Source of the DNA: CAYHGX01 sp964356355
GTDB lineage: Bacteria > Patescibacteriota > Gracilibacteria > UBA1369 > LOWO2-01-FULL-3
Length of the DNA stretch: 57,775 nt
Direction: 5' to 3'
NCBI GenBank assembly: GCA_964356355.1
Contig: CAYHGX010000008.1
Span: 1-57,775 of the forward strand
Under the pieces are notes generated by a model that ran no database searches, was not told the origin of the DNA, and was given only the letters and a program-made list of their open reading frames with translations. Position numbers and translations under genes: made by a program. Within the stretch, counting starts at the first letter, position 1. Each line of letters opens with the position of its first letter. Of this stretch, positions 15,088 through 23,366 are shown piece after piece.

Positions 15088-15093
15088 TATAAT
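15088..15093 (+). promoter_or_regulatory. Putative -10 box (TATAAT)
   Basis: A perfect TATAAT preceded by TGTGA lies 38 bases before the GTG start at 15132. No good -35 is seen, so it would rely on upstream -10 contacts. Confidence 0.5.
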
Positions 15094-15131
15094 TCTTTGA
15101 TTTTTCGAAGAAAAAATAAAAACAAAAAAAG

Positions 15132-16409
15132 GTGCTTAGCAGAACATTTAAAAATTCGTTTTTAGCCTTATTTATAGCCGTTTCGGCAATGTTTCTTTTG
15201 GGTAATGGATTTACCCAGGAATTGAAAGCATCTGTTTTAGAAATAGTAAATAAATTTGTAGATGCCAAACCAATAATAAAGCCAGATTTGGCAATCGATA
15301 AAATCACCCTAACTAAACTGGATGAGCCAACGGAGACTTTTCACTACTACAAATATTCGGCTATGTTGGTAGTTGAAAATAAGGGAGAGACACTGATGGA
15401 TGCAAAAGTGAAACTATCTGCTGGGCCGGGTCAGCAGCATTTGTTTCTCAAAAATTCTAATGCGGGATTCTCATTGGAACATGGGAAAAAATATATACTG
15501 GATAAGTACGAAGTGATTTTTGACTCGAACTACAATGTTGGCGATTTAAAATTTTCGATAGAGCTCACCGACAGAGAGGACAATGATTTAGAAAACAATG
15601 AAAAGTGGGTACAGGTCACTGAATTTCCTGCAGCAATCAAAAATATCTCCTTGGAATCAGTGAAAGATAGCGGTGAATATTTCGTCCAATTTGATGGAAA
15701 CAATGAATTTTACGACCATAAAGTTGAAATATATGTTGGTAATTATGATGCCGGTGGCGATTACTTTGAAACCAGGGGAGATGAGGGCATATATAGCTAT
15801 GAAAAATTACCAATAGATGAGAGGGCTATTAACAGTAAAACCTTTGAAAAGGTGGATACTGACGAGGTGGGAAGTTATGAAGTAAACTTGGGTATACCTA
15901 TTGCGGAAAAGGATGAGCCAGATTTTCTCTATGTAAAAATCACTAATCCATCAACTGGCTACTATGCGGTGAGTGATCTTTTGAAGTTGCCGAAAAAGGT
16001 GGAATTAACTAGGGCGGATTTCGCCAAATATTTTATTGAATTAACCGGTGAGAAAGTTGATAACTCAGAGGTAAGCGGTTTTTCAGATGTAAATGGAATG
16101 GAATGGTATGCCCCCTATGCGCAATCAATATACAATCTTGGGTTGTTGAATTTCGACATGAAGGAATTTGAGGCCGAAAAATTTGTAACCAGAGAGCAGG
16201 CTGTGAAGATTTTGATGGACTATTACGATGCTGATCTTGCTACGACAAAAAGTGACTTACAAATATCAGATGTAGATGAGAAAGATGAGCTTCATCATTA
16301 TTTAAGCAGTTTTAATCGTGCGGATAAATTTGTAATTGCTGGGAAATTCGAACCTTCTGCGAACGCCAGCCTAGATTTTTTAAAGTACCTGATTTATGCA
16401 AATAAATAA
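15132..16409 (+). CDS. Secreted protein with CARDB-like and degenerate SLH domains
   Basis: The 425-residue protein uses GTG as its start; no in-frame ATG gives the signal peptide (S-F-L-A-L-F-I-A-V-S-A-M-F-L-L-G). Residues about 55-165 look like a CARDB-type adhesion domain: K-P-D-L-A-I-D-K-I, V-V-E-N-K-G and E-N-D-L-E-N-N-E-K patterns. The middle is beta-rich and unrecognised. The last ~125 residues carry two weak SLH-like repeats (R-A-D-F-A-K-Y-F, F-S-D-V-N-G-M-E-W-Y-A-P-Y, T-R-E-Q-A-V-K-I-L-M). It is therefore probably wall-anchored. Its end overlaps the following secreted-protein gene by 14 bases, so the two are likely co-translated. Confidence 0.8.
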   Translation: MLSRTFKNSFLALFIAVSAMFLLGNGFTQELKASVLEIVNKFVDAKPIIKPDLAIDKITLTKLDEPTETFHYYKYSAMLVVENKGETLMDAKVKLSAGPGQQHLFLKNSNAGFSLEHGKKYILDKYEVIFDSNYNVGDLKFSIELTDREDNDLENNEKWVQVTEFPAAIKNISLESVKDSGEYFVQFDGNNEFYDHKVEIYVGNYDAGGDYFETRGDEGIYSYEKLPIDERAINSKTFEKVDTDEVGSYEVNLGIPIAEKDEPDFLYVKITNPSTGYYAVSDLLKLPKKVELTRADFAKYFIELTGEKVDNSEVSGFSDVNGMEWYAPYAQSIYNLGLLNFDMKEFEAEKFVTREQAVKILMDYYDADLATTKSDLQISDVDEKDELHHYLSSFNRADKFVIAGKFEPSANASLDFLKYLIYANK

Positions 16410-16971
16410 GATTTTAAAGGTGTATTTCGTCTTATTGATGGCAATAACTACTCTGGGGGCGGTGACGACTAATAATGCAGTGGTAAGTTACTATGCAGAT
16501 GTCATTAATGCATTTGAGTCCAAGGAACCGATGAAAACTGCTAAAGTTATTGAGAAAATACCTGAGGAGACTAAAAAGGAAATCACTATAACTCTGAACA
16601 ATAAGCTGGAGGATTCTTATGGAAGAATGGGTGCGAGCGGAGTGAATTTGATGAATTTAAAAATTGATAAAGCGTCTAAATCCAGCAATATTAAGCCCCT
16701 ACTATTAAGAGTGAATGGTGTAGATGCAAAAAAAATTCTAGCTGTTTATTTGTATGAGGGATCGACTCTTTTAGAGAAGGCCAGTGTGTATGATGGAGGA
16801 TTTAAATTCACTGGTTTGGAGGATAATCTTAGTCAAGAAATTTCAAAAGCATATCAGGTAAAGGTGGATCTTGCGACCGATTTGCAGATTGGGGATCGAT
16901 TTAGAATGGACGTTGACTCTCCAGTGAATAGCAGAGGGCCATATTTCACAATTGTGGGAGGGGCTCTATAA
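16396..16971 (+). CDS. Secreted protein, unknown function
   Basis: This 191-residue protein is not recognised. Residues about 7-30 form a signal peptide or anchor. The remainder is predicted mixed or beta-rich, with a predicted Ig-like strand order (I-K-P-L-L-L-R-V-N-G, I-L-A-V-Y-L-Y-E-G, F-R-M-D-V-D-S-P-V) and no cysteines. It overlaps the upstream CARDB/SLH gene by 14 bases and converges on tlyA with a 26-base overlap of the 3' ends. The tight overlap suggests a complex or shared export with the upstream protein; this is inference from arrangement only. Confidence 0.7.
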   Translation: MQINKILKVYFVLLMAITTLGAVTTNNAVVSYYADVINAFESKEPMKTAKVIEKIPEETKKEITITLNNKLEDSYGRMGASGVNLMNLKIDKASKSSNIKPLLLRVNGVDAKKILAVYLYEGSTLLEKASVYDGGFKFTGLEDNLSQEISKAYQVKVDLATDLQIGDRFRMDVDSPVNSRGPYFTIVGGAL

Positions 16972-17677
16972 GGGCTAAGCACTCAACGTTGCCCTGCTTA
17001 CCCTGAATAGGCGATGGGGTTAGTTTCTTTATTGGCAGAGAATTCTTGGCACACCACTCTTTTAAATCTGCGATCGTTTTCTTCACTATTTCCGGGTCCT
17101 TAATCACTCCATCCTTACCAACGGCTTTTGGGCCAGCCTCAAATTGTGGCTTAATAAGTGCAATAATTTTGGCAGATGGTTTTAGGAGTTTGGCAATTTG
17201 AGCGAGGGTAAGTCGAAGGGAGATATAAGATAAATCTACTACTGCCAGGTCCACCTTTTCTGGCAGTTCAATGCCGTTCCTAATGTTTACACCTTCAATA
17301 TTGATTACCCGCTTATCGGAAAGTAGCTTAGGGTCGAGCTGCCCGTGTCCTACATCAATTGCGTAAACTTTTACTGCTCCGTTTTGAAGAAGATAGTCTG
17401 TGAAACCTCCTGTAGAGGCTCCAATGTCGGCAACTGTATAGCCCTTCGGATCGATCTGGAAATTAAGCATGGCCTTTTCCAGCTTGAGGGCTCCCCTACT
17501 GACATATTTATCTATCTCAATTAAGGAGACGGATTCAGTGTCATCGAAAAGTTGTCCTGGCTTGAGGCAGGTTTTTCCGTGAATCACTACCTTGCCGGCA
17601 ATGATTAGTTGTTTAGCTTTTGACCTAGTAGAGGCCAATTTGTTCTTCATTAGAAGTTCGTCGAGTCTTAATTTCAT
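16946..17677 (-). CDS. tlyA: TlyA-family rRNA 2'-O-methyltransferase
   Basis: TlyA methylates ribose 2'-OH groups of 16S and/or 23S rRNA and affects capreomycin sensitivity where studied; the haemolysin name is historical. An N-terminal S4 RNA-binding domain (about 1-60; R-L-D-E-L-L, S-R-S-K-A-K-Q-L-I-x-A-G-K-V) is followed by an FtsJ/RrmJ methyltransferase with V-A-D-I-G-A-S-T-G-G-F-T-D, A-I-D-V-G-H-G-Q-L, V-D-L-S-Y-I-S-L and A-L-I-K-P-Q-F-E. I chose Met at 17677, where the S4 homology begins; the ATG at 17725 adds 16 unrelated residues and overlaps the divergent TauE promoter. Its 3' end overlaps the convergent secreted-protein gene by 26 bases. Confidence 0.94.
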   Translation of the reverse strand: MKLRLDELLMKNKLASTRSKAKQLIIAGKVVIHGKTCLKPGQLFDDTESVSLIEIDKYVSRGALKLEKAMLNFQIDPKGYTVADIGASTGGFTDYLLQNGAVKVYAIDVGHGQLDPKLLSDKRVINIEGVNIRNGIELPEKVDLAVVDLSYISLRLTLAQIAKLLKPSAKIIALIKPQFEAGPKAVGKDGVIKDPEIVKKTIADLKEWCAKNSLPIKKLTPSPIQGKQGNVECLALIEPLPQL

Positions 17678-17712
17678 TTGGAGTAAGCTGGGTGGAAAAT
17701 ATTGTTCAAAAC

Positions 17713-17721
17713 TGGTATAAT
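17713..17721 (+). promoter_or_regulatory. Extended -10 promoter of the TauE gene
   Basis: TGGTATAAT at 17713-17721 lies 13 bases before the ATG at 17735, implying a very short or absent leader. No strong -35 is visible. Confidence 0.5.
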
Positions 17722-17734
17722 ACAAGATAACACA

Positions 17735-18499
17735 ATGGAAAACATATTAATACATATCGGTGCTGCAGTGGCTGCATTTTTTGCCACAATCATCGGTTCT
17801 TTTTCCGGTGGTGGATCCTCTTTGATAATGTTTCCTCTATTGCTTAGTTTTGTGCCCGGGAGCTATGTTTCTCTATTCTTAATCAGCAAAATCAGTGCGG
17901 CGGTGATGACTGCAACCTCTGGCAGGATCCATTTTAAAAAGGGCGGAATGGACATGAAGCTTTTAGGATTAATTATTGCTGCAGGAACATTGGGAACAAT
18001 GGTTGGAACCTATATTCTCACCTATCACTTTGATGAGGCTTTGTTTAAGAAGCTGCTTACTCTGATGATTTTCGTAAGCGCTCTTTATGTATACCTAAGT
18101 GGGGATAAAGGTTTAGTAGAAGGCAAACCTCGCCTTTTTGACTGGAAAATGACTGCTAATGTTTTCTTGATGAGCTTTGTAATCAATGTTTTGAATGGGA
18201 TTTTTGGTGGCGCGGGGTTGCTAATGACTGTGTATCTTGTGGTGTATTTACGAATGGAGTTCATTAGAGCTATTGCCTATACGATGATTACCTATGCGGT
18301 GCTCAGCACTCTGCAAGCGGCATATTTGATGTTCTCAGTAGACTGTGATTGGACATTGGCCGCGAGCGTTGTAATTGGTGCGCTGGTGGGCGGCCATTTT
18401 GGAACACACCTGCAATATTTAAAAGGCAATTTGAAGGTGAAACGGGCGGCTGTAGTAGTGATGGTGGTGATTGGAGTGAAGATGCTGCTGGATCTATAA
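17735..18499 (+). CDS. TauE/SafE-family membrane transporter
   Basis: The 254-residue protein has about eight membrane segments in two related halves. The TauE/SafE signature I-G-S-F-S-G-G-G-S-S follows the first helix, and the second half has the counterpart G-I-F-G-G-A-G. The family moves sulfite, sulfoacetate and other small anions. Substrate here is unknown, and no sulfur genes are nearby. I start at Met 17735 because an earlier in-frame ATG (17702) would lie inside the promoter. It is complete, ending 13 bases before the assembly gap. Confidence 0.9.
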   Translation: MENILIHIGAAVAAFFATIIGSFSGGGSSLIMFPLLLSFVPGSYVSLFLISKISAAVMTATSGRIHFKKGGMDMKLLGLIIAAGTLGTMVGTYILTYHFDEALFKKLLTLMIFVSALYVYLSGDKGLVEGKPRLFDWKMTANVFLMSFVINVLNGIFGGAGLLMTVYLVVYLRMEFIRAIAYTMITYAVLSTLQAAYLMFSVDCDWTLAASVVIGALVGGHFGTHLQYLKGNLKVKRAAVVVMVVIGVKMLLDL

Positions 18500-18512
18500 G
18501 GAAAAGGGATCA

Positions 18513-18612
18513 NNNNNNNNNNNNNNNNNNNNNNNNNNNNNNNNNNNNNNNNNNNNNNNNNNNNNNNNNNNNNNNNNNNNNNNNNNNNNNNNNNNNNNNN
18601 NNNNNNNNNNNN
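18513..18612. other. Assembly gap (100 N)
   Basis: Exactly 100 N, the conventional scaffold spacer, so true length and content are unknown. Order and spacing of genes across this point depend on the scaffolding. An ORF on either strand that includes the N run is not real evidence of continuity. Confidence 0.98.
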
Positions 18613-18803
18613 TCCATAATATGCCCATCATCACGTGGGAGTGAGGATAAACGGTTTCCAGTTACCGGGGTGGCACAGCGTGGATGCCTTGGATCAGAGG
18701 GATCCTTGACAATAGCTAGTACTTTCTCGGTTGAAGCGCCTGGATCCGCTCCTGGAGTTCCTCCAAGGGAGTCGTGCCCTGCATCCTGTGGTGCGGCTCT
18801 CAT
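18613..18803 (-). CDS. Partial hypothetical protein truncated by the assembly gap
   Basis: An ATG at 18803 opens a frame of about 63 codons that runs into the N gap. The peptide is Gly/Pro/Asp/Arg-rich and looks disordered, with no recognisable domain. It starts 23 bases after the yifB stop on the same strand, so it could be the next gene of that operon. Composition differs from its neighbours, and translation is uncertain. Its 3' end is missing. Confidence 0.35.
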
Positions 18804-18826
18804 TTGAATTCATTATGATTGCGTTA

Positions 18827-20356
18827 TTATACACCATAATCGCGAAACTGTAAAGCCTCTGCTACGTGCATAATCTCTATATGCTGGAATCCTCCGAGAT
18901 CTGCGACAGTGCGCGCAATCTTTAAAAGGCGGAGGTAAGCTCTGGTGGAAAAACTGTATTTTTGGGCTGAGGTATCAAGTAAATTCTGTGCTTCCATATC
19001 GAGTTGGCAAAATCTTTTGATCATTTTGATGTTCATATTGCTATTGAAATTAACACTCTCAATGTCTGCAAACCGTGATAACTGCATATCTCTGGCAATT
19101 TCTACCTCTTCTAATAAGTTGTTATATTGATGAATATTGGCTTCATTACTTAAAAAATTTTTAATATCAACTCTCTCAACGTCTAAAAAAAGGTCGAATC
19201 TGTCGAGTACAGGACCAGACAACCGTTGCTGATAGGCCTGAACTCTTACCTCGCTACAAGTGCATTTCCTTAGATTGCTACCAAAGTATCCACATGGACA
19301 AGGATTCATCGTAGCCATTAAAACAAAATTACAGGGGAATTTCAGGGCAAAGGCGGCTCTATTAAGCTGAATAAACCGATCTTCCAACGGTTGACGAAGT
19401 GACTCCAAACTTTTACGAGGGAATTCCGCTATTTCATCCAAGAATAGCACTCCATTATGAGCTAGGGAAATCTCCCCTGGGCGTGGTGAGTGGCCACCAC
19501 CACCAATGAGTGCGGCTACTGAGGCTGAGTGATGTACCTCCCGAAAGGGGCGACTTGTGATTAATGGACTCTCCTTATCAAGTAGACCGGCTACGGAAAA
19601 AATCTTTGTTGTTTCTAACACTTCTATGGGAGACATGTTGGGCATGAGGTCAATTATGGCTCTTCCAAGTGCGGTTTTACCGGTACCTGGTGGACCTTTT
19701 AGCAAAAGGTTGTGCCCTCCAGCAGCAGCAATCTGTAGGGCCCTTTTCGCTTTTTCTAAGCCAAAAATAGAATTCAATAGGGATCCCCTATTCTGTCCCT
19801 GCACCATGTCTGAAATGTTTTTATTTTGCAGCCGCGTGAGCTCCCCTTTTTCATTACAGTAGTCTGCAAGTTCTTGGAGTGAATTCACTGGAAAAATCTG
19901 AATAGTTTGAATAAAGGAGGCTTCAACTGCATTAACTCCTGGCAGAAAAACCTTCTCGATTCCTTGCTCGGCAGCATGCTGGACGATAGCCATGATGCCG
20001 CCAACTCCCCTCACCTCTCCCGTAAGGGCAAGTTCTCCAATGATTACAGAATTTTTCAATTTTTGAGGTGCAACTTGGCCGCTGGTAGATAACAGGCTCA
20101 TGGCAATTGGCAAATCAAATAGTGAGCCCTGCTTCTTGATTTCGGCAGGGGCTAAATTTACTGTTTTATGAGCATCCGGAAATTTATAGCCGCTATTTTT
20201 TATGCTTGAGCGGATGCGCTCTTTTGACTCTTGAACCGAGGTATCACCTAATCCAACGATCGAAAAACTGGGTAGTCCACTTGAGATATCGGCCTGTACT
20301 TCGACTAATTCGCATCTCAGCCCTGTATAGGTGCAGGAGAAAATATTTGTTGTCAT
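18827..20356 (-). CDS. comM: YifB/ComM-family Mg-chelatase-like AAA+ ATPase
   Basis: The 509-residue protein has the full YifB layout: an N-terminal ChlI-type domain (1-170; G-L-P-S-F-S-I-V-G-L), a AAA+ domain with Walker A G-P-P-G-T-G-K-T and Walker B V-L-F-L-D-E-I-A-E-F, and a C-terminal Mg-chelatase helical domain (S-F-S-T-R-A-Y-L-R-L-L-K-I-A-R-T). In Vibrio and other bacteria ComM is a helicase that promotes branch migration during natural transformation. The ComEC-like protein at 11032 is another possible DNA-uptake link, but the two are not adjacent. A C-x-C-G-Y-F/C-x-C cysteine cluster in the AAA+ domain is also typical. Intact. Confidence 0.95.
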   Translation of the reverse strand: MTTNIFSCTYTGLRCELVEVQADISSGLPSFSIVGLGDTSVQESKERIRSSIKNSGYKFPDAHKTVNLAPAEIKKQGSLFDLPIAMSLLSTSGQVAPQKLKNSVIIGELALTGEVRGVGGIMAIVQHAAEQGIEKVFLPGVNAVEASFIQTIQIFPVNSLQELADYCNEKGELTRLQNKNISDMVQGQNRGSLLNSIFGLEKAKRALQIAAAGGHNLLLKGPPGTGKTALGRAIIDLMPNMSPIEVLETTKIFSVAGLLDKESPLITSRPFREVHHSASVAALIGGGGHSPRPGEISLAHNGVLFLDEIAEFPRKSLESLRQPLEDRFIQLNRAAFALKFPCNFVLMATMNPCPCGYFGSNLRKCTCSEVRVQAYQQRLSGPVLDRFDLFLDVERVDIKNFLSNEANIHQYNNLLEEVEIARDMQLSRFADIESVNFNSNMNIKMIKRFCQLDMEAQNLLDTSAQKYSFSTRAYLRLLKIARTVADLGGFQHIEIMHVAEALQFRDYGV

Positions 20357-20389
20357 GGGAGGAGCATGAACTACAAATATTAAAAAAAC

Positions 20390-21436
20390 TTAAAATTTTC
20401 TTAAAATAATCTTAAATTTTTCATCACCTTTTTGAAGGTAGACCTCACTGCCGCTGAGGGCTGAAATAAAGCTATCCGGGAAACTTGACAGTGGGAGGTC
20501 AATATCGAACTTCGTGTACTCATCATAAAAAGGCGAATATTTTCCCAAGAGGAGAGAAGATGTCGATTTTTTGGCCAGAGGGCTTATAAGATTTCCAGCT
20601 ACTGAGGCTTTTACGATATCGTCAGAATATGACTGTGTTGAAAGGAAAACGATACTGTCATCATAAAGCCAATCATATCGGGTAGAACTCGATTGTAGAA
20701 AGGTGAATTTAAACCTATTAGTTCCTGTAGTTTTGGTATCTAACAACTCAAGGTAATTGGAATTTTTATCCTTAAAAAGAAAATATCTTCCAGAAGGTGA
20801 GAAGGTACCATCCTCAATGTTAGAGGGATCGATCCCCTCAATTTTTTCTCTACTTTTTGCTCTTAGGTCTACTTTGAAAAGCTCCTTGTTCTTGGTGGCT
20901 ATCAACAAATATTTCCCGTAGTTGCCGAAGATCCTCACCTCCTTGAGGGGATTTTGAAAATATATAATTGGCAATTGCAGCTTATCCTCCTTGTTTATTA
21001 GCTTTTGGGTACCCGTCAATTCGTCAACAATCAATTCGTAACTATCCTCTGCTGCCGGGCTTAGTAAGGGGACACTGTTGATTCTCAATAATTCAGGAAT
21101 CACATCAAATGCTAGTCTTAGATTCTCAGTGTTCCAGAGTTTGATTGCAGCCTCGCTAGTGAGGGGATGGTAGCCATCTTTTTCTACAATAAACTTTTGG
21201 TTCCCAGACTTAAGCTTTATTGAGCAAGGGGAGGTGAGACAGTTTACCTTTTGGGTCTTATAAATAGTAACTGTAAAGGGGGCCTCTCCCTCTAGATTGA
21301 GATGCCCGAAATTCAGAAAAGTGCCCCAAATGAAATAGAGCATCGCTAAAAAAGAGATGAAAACAAGTAAGAAAACGAGTGTATAGGTACTCCGTTTTTC
21401 CTCGCTAGAAAACCTGAATGTTTCGATAATGCTCAA
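20390..21436 (-). CDS. Membrane-anchored PEGA-domain / beta-propeller protein
   Basis: The 348-residue protein has an N-terminal membrane helix (about 19-41). A PEGA-like domain at about 50-110 follows, with the P-F-T-V-x-I and L-K-S-G-N-Q-K-F-I-V-E-K-D-G-Y pattern. Residues about 120-345 look like WD40/TolB-type propeller blades with repeats such as F-S-P-S-G-R-Y-F-L-F-K-D. PEGA domains occur on bacterial surface proteins and probably bind wall or glycan. The 3' end of yraN overlaps its start by 32 bases. The protein should face outside. Function unknown; the domain calls are by pattern and moderately sure. Confidence 0.75.
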   Translation of the reverse strand: MSIIETFRFSSEEKRSTYTLVFLLVFISFLAMLYFIWGTFLNFGHLNLEGEAPFTVTIYKTQKVNCLTSPCSIKLKSGNQKFIVEKDGYHPLTSEAAIKLWNTENLRLAFDVIPELLRINSVPLLSPAAEDSYELIVDELTGTQKLINKEDKLQLPIIYFQNPLKEVRIFGNYGKYLLIATKNKELFKVDLRAKSREKIEGIDPSNIEDGTFSPSGRYFLFKDKNSNYLELLDTKTTGTNRFKFTFLQSSSTRYDWLYDDSIVFLSTQSYSDDIVKASVAGNLISPLAKKSTSSLLLGKYSPFYDEYTKFDIDLPLSSFPDSFISALSGSEVYLQKGDEKFKIILRKF

Positions 21437-21776
21437 TGGAAATTAGTTCCTTATTTTTACTTAATATTACGGCAATAACATCGATCCGCCAACTATTAAA
21501 CGGATGAGGTTTGACGGTCGTAAAAAAATGGGAAATAGTTTTGAGAATTTTGGAAAATTTATGGTAAGTAATAGCCTCTTCTGGTAGTCCATAGTTAAGA
21601 TTGATTCGCGTTTTAACCTCTACAAAAAGCCCTTTATGTGTATTGTTGTCTTGAGCAATAATGTCTATCTCCCCGTAGCGTGAGTGAAAATTTCGAGCAA
21701 TGATGGTGTGTCCGGTGGAATTCAGTAAATCAGCTGCGTACTTCTCCCCTATTTGTCCTATTTTTTGATTATGCAT
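21405..21776 (-). CDS. yraN: YraN/UPF0102-family nuclease-like protein
   Basis: The protein has the restriction-endonuclease-like fold of YraN: G-E-K-Y-A-A-D-L-L, R-N-F-H-S-R-Y-G-E-I-D-I-I-A-Q-D and F-V-E-V-K-T-R supply the E...D...E-x-K metal-binding set. The cellular role is unclear, possibly Holliday-junction or recombination related; it is often near rnhB or the yifB/dprA cluster, as here close to yifB. I chose Met at 21776 over 21818 because the family starts near Q-x-x-G-x-x-G-E-x-x-A. Its end overlaps the PEGA gene by 32 bases. Confidence 0.9.
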   Translation of the reverse strand: MHNQKIGQIGEKYAADLLNSTGHTIIARNFHSRYGEIDIIAQDNNTHKGLFVEVKTRINLNYGLPEEAITYHKFSKILKTISHFFTTVKPHPFNSWRIDVIAVILSKNKELISIEHYRNIQVF

Positions 21777-21839
21777 GGTCTTTGTTGGTAATGATGTGAG
21801 CTGGAATCTATCAGTCAATTATTAAAAAAACTTAAATTT

Positions 21840-21867
21840 TTGTTATTTCCTTTGAATTTGCTATATT
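21840..21867 (+). promoter_or_regulatory. dnaB promoter
   Basis: TTGTTA (21840-21845), a 16-base spacer and TATATT (21862-21867) preceded by TTGC lie upstream of dnaB and downstream of the divergent yraN start. Confidence 0.55.
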
Positions 21868-21905
21868 GAGTACCCACGGGCGACAGAATGTTTAATTTTT
21901 CCCTT

Positions 21906-23273
21906 ATGTCTGAGAAAGGATACGCAGCACCTCCACATAGTTTAGAGGCTGAAAAATCGGTATTAGGAGCCTTGTTGATTGATAAAAATTCTATTATCAA
22001 AGTCTCTGATTTCTTGAAGGCGGAAGATTTTTACCATGACTCCCATCGCTTAATTTATGAGGCGGTGCTTGATTTGTATGACAGAAGGTCACCGGTTGAC
22101 ATTGTGACCCTAAGTAATATTCTTGAAGATAGGGGCCATTTGAAGAATGTAGGTGGGGCCTCATATTTGGCACTATTGGCGAAAGAGGTACCAACTTCTA
22201 CTCATATATTCCAGTATGCAACGATCGTAAAAGAGAAGGCTATTTTGAGAAAACTCATTATGGCTGGTGACTCGATCAAGGGGCTTGGGTATAAGGAAGA
22301 TGCCGATTTGGATATCCTAATTGACCAGGCGGAAAAAGCGATTTTCGACGTTTCTCAAACCTTCATCGCAGACAGATTTGTACACATTAAAGATGTCCTG
22401 AATAAAACCTATGAAAAGATATCTGATCTCCATGATCCGGATGCAAAAGAAAAATATAGAGGAATTCCAACCGGCTTTAATAGCTTAGATAATCTACTAT
22501 CTGGGCTGCAACCATCTGATCTCGTAATCTTGGCAGCTCGTCCCTCCATGGGAAAAACAGCTTTTGCCCTAAATATAGCCCAAAACATGGCCAAGCATGG
22601 CAAAGCAGTTGGTATTATTTCTCTGGAAATGTCCAAAGAACAGCTAGTGGAACGTATGTTTTGTAGCTTGATGGGCGTGGATAGTTGGAAGATGCGTACG
22701 GGGAAACTTGATGACAATGATTTTGGTAGAATTGGTGCCGTAATGGATGAACTAAATGGACTTAAGATTTTCATAGATGATTCAATTGGTAATTCCGTTT
22801 CTGAATTAAAAGCCAAGGCAAGAAGACTTAAAATGGAGAGTGGCCTGGATGTTTTGGTGATTGACTACCTACAACTTATGAGCGCAGGTGGATACTCAAA
22901 CCAGAGTAATAGAGTGCAGGAAATCTCGGATATTTCCAGATCGCTAAAAGCATTGGCACGTGACCTTTCAATCCCTATTTTGGCCCTTTCTCAGCTTTCA
23001 CGTGCGGTAGAATTGCGCCCAAGCAAAGTTCCTCAATTGTCTGATCTGCGTGAATCCGGGGCGATTGAGCAAGATGCGGATGTGGTGATGATGATGTATC
23101 GAGAGGACTATTATGAGGAAGATACTGACAGAAAGGGTGTAACTGACCTCTTTATCCGTAAACATAGAAATGGTCCAATTGGACATATTGAATTAGCCTT
23201 CAAGAAAGAACAGATGACGTTCTTAGACATTGAAAAGCAGAGAAGACCAGGTGACTATGCGATGGCAGAGTAA
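21906..23273 (+). CDS. dnaB: Replicative DNA helicase DnaB
   Basis: DnaB is the ring helicase that unwinds DNA at the replication fork. The N-terminal helical domain begins A-A-P-P-H-S-L-E-A-E-K-S-V-L-G and a linker helix joins it to the RecA-like ATPase with Walker A A-R-P-S-M-G-K-T, the H1a segment S-L-E-M-S and Walker B L-D-V-L-V-I-D-Y-L-Q. The arginine-finger region R-K-H-R-N-G-P-I-G is present. No intein is seen. I place the start at 21906, directly before the conserved region; the ATG at 21888 adds six residues and is possible. Full length. It is transcribed alone toward lysS. Confidence 0.96.
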   Translation: MSEKGYAAPPHSLEAEKSVLGALLIDKNSIIKVSDFLKAEDFYHDSHRLIYEAVLDLYDRRSPVDIVTLSNILEDRGHLKNVGGASYLALLAKEVPTSTHIFQYATIVKEKAILRKLIMAGDSIKGLGYKEDADLDILIDQAEKAIFDVSQTFIADRFVHIKDVLNKTYEKISDLHDPDAKEKYRGIPTGFNSLDNLLSGLQPSDLVILAARPSMGKTAFALNIAQNMAKHGKAVGIISLEMSKEQLVERMFCSLMGVDSWKMRTGKLDDNDFGRIGAVMDELNGLKIFIDDSIGNSVSELKAKARRLKMESGLDVLVIDYLQLMSAGGYSNQSNRVQEISDISRSLKALARDLSIPILALSQLSRAVELRPSKVPQLSDLRESGAIEQDADVVMMMYREDYYEEDTDRKGVTDLFIRKHRNGPIGHIELAFKKEQMTFLDIEKQRRPGDYAMAE

Positions 23274-23305
23274 TAAATGTCAGCGGTTAAAACCTAAATC
23301 GAGAA

Positions 23306-23334
23306 TTGATTGAGTGCCCTTAGATTCGTATAAT
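23306..23334 (+). promoter_or_regulatory. lysS promoter
   Basis: TTGATT (23306-23311), a 17-base spacer and TATAAT (23329-23334) form a consensus-like promoter 32 bases before the lysS ATG. lysS and guaA overlap, so it should drive both. Confidence 0.75.
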
Positions 23335-23366
23335 GTCGATATATTTAAGTTATTAAGATTCAAATA

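Noticed and set aside
18349..18807. Frames running through the N gap
   Set aside because: Continuity across unknown bases cannot be claimed.
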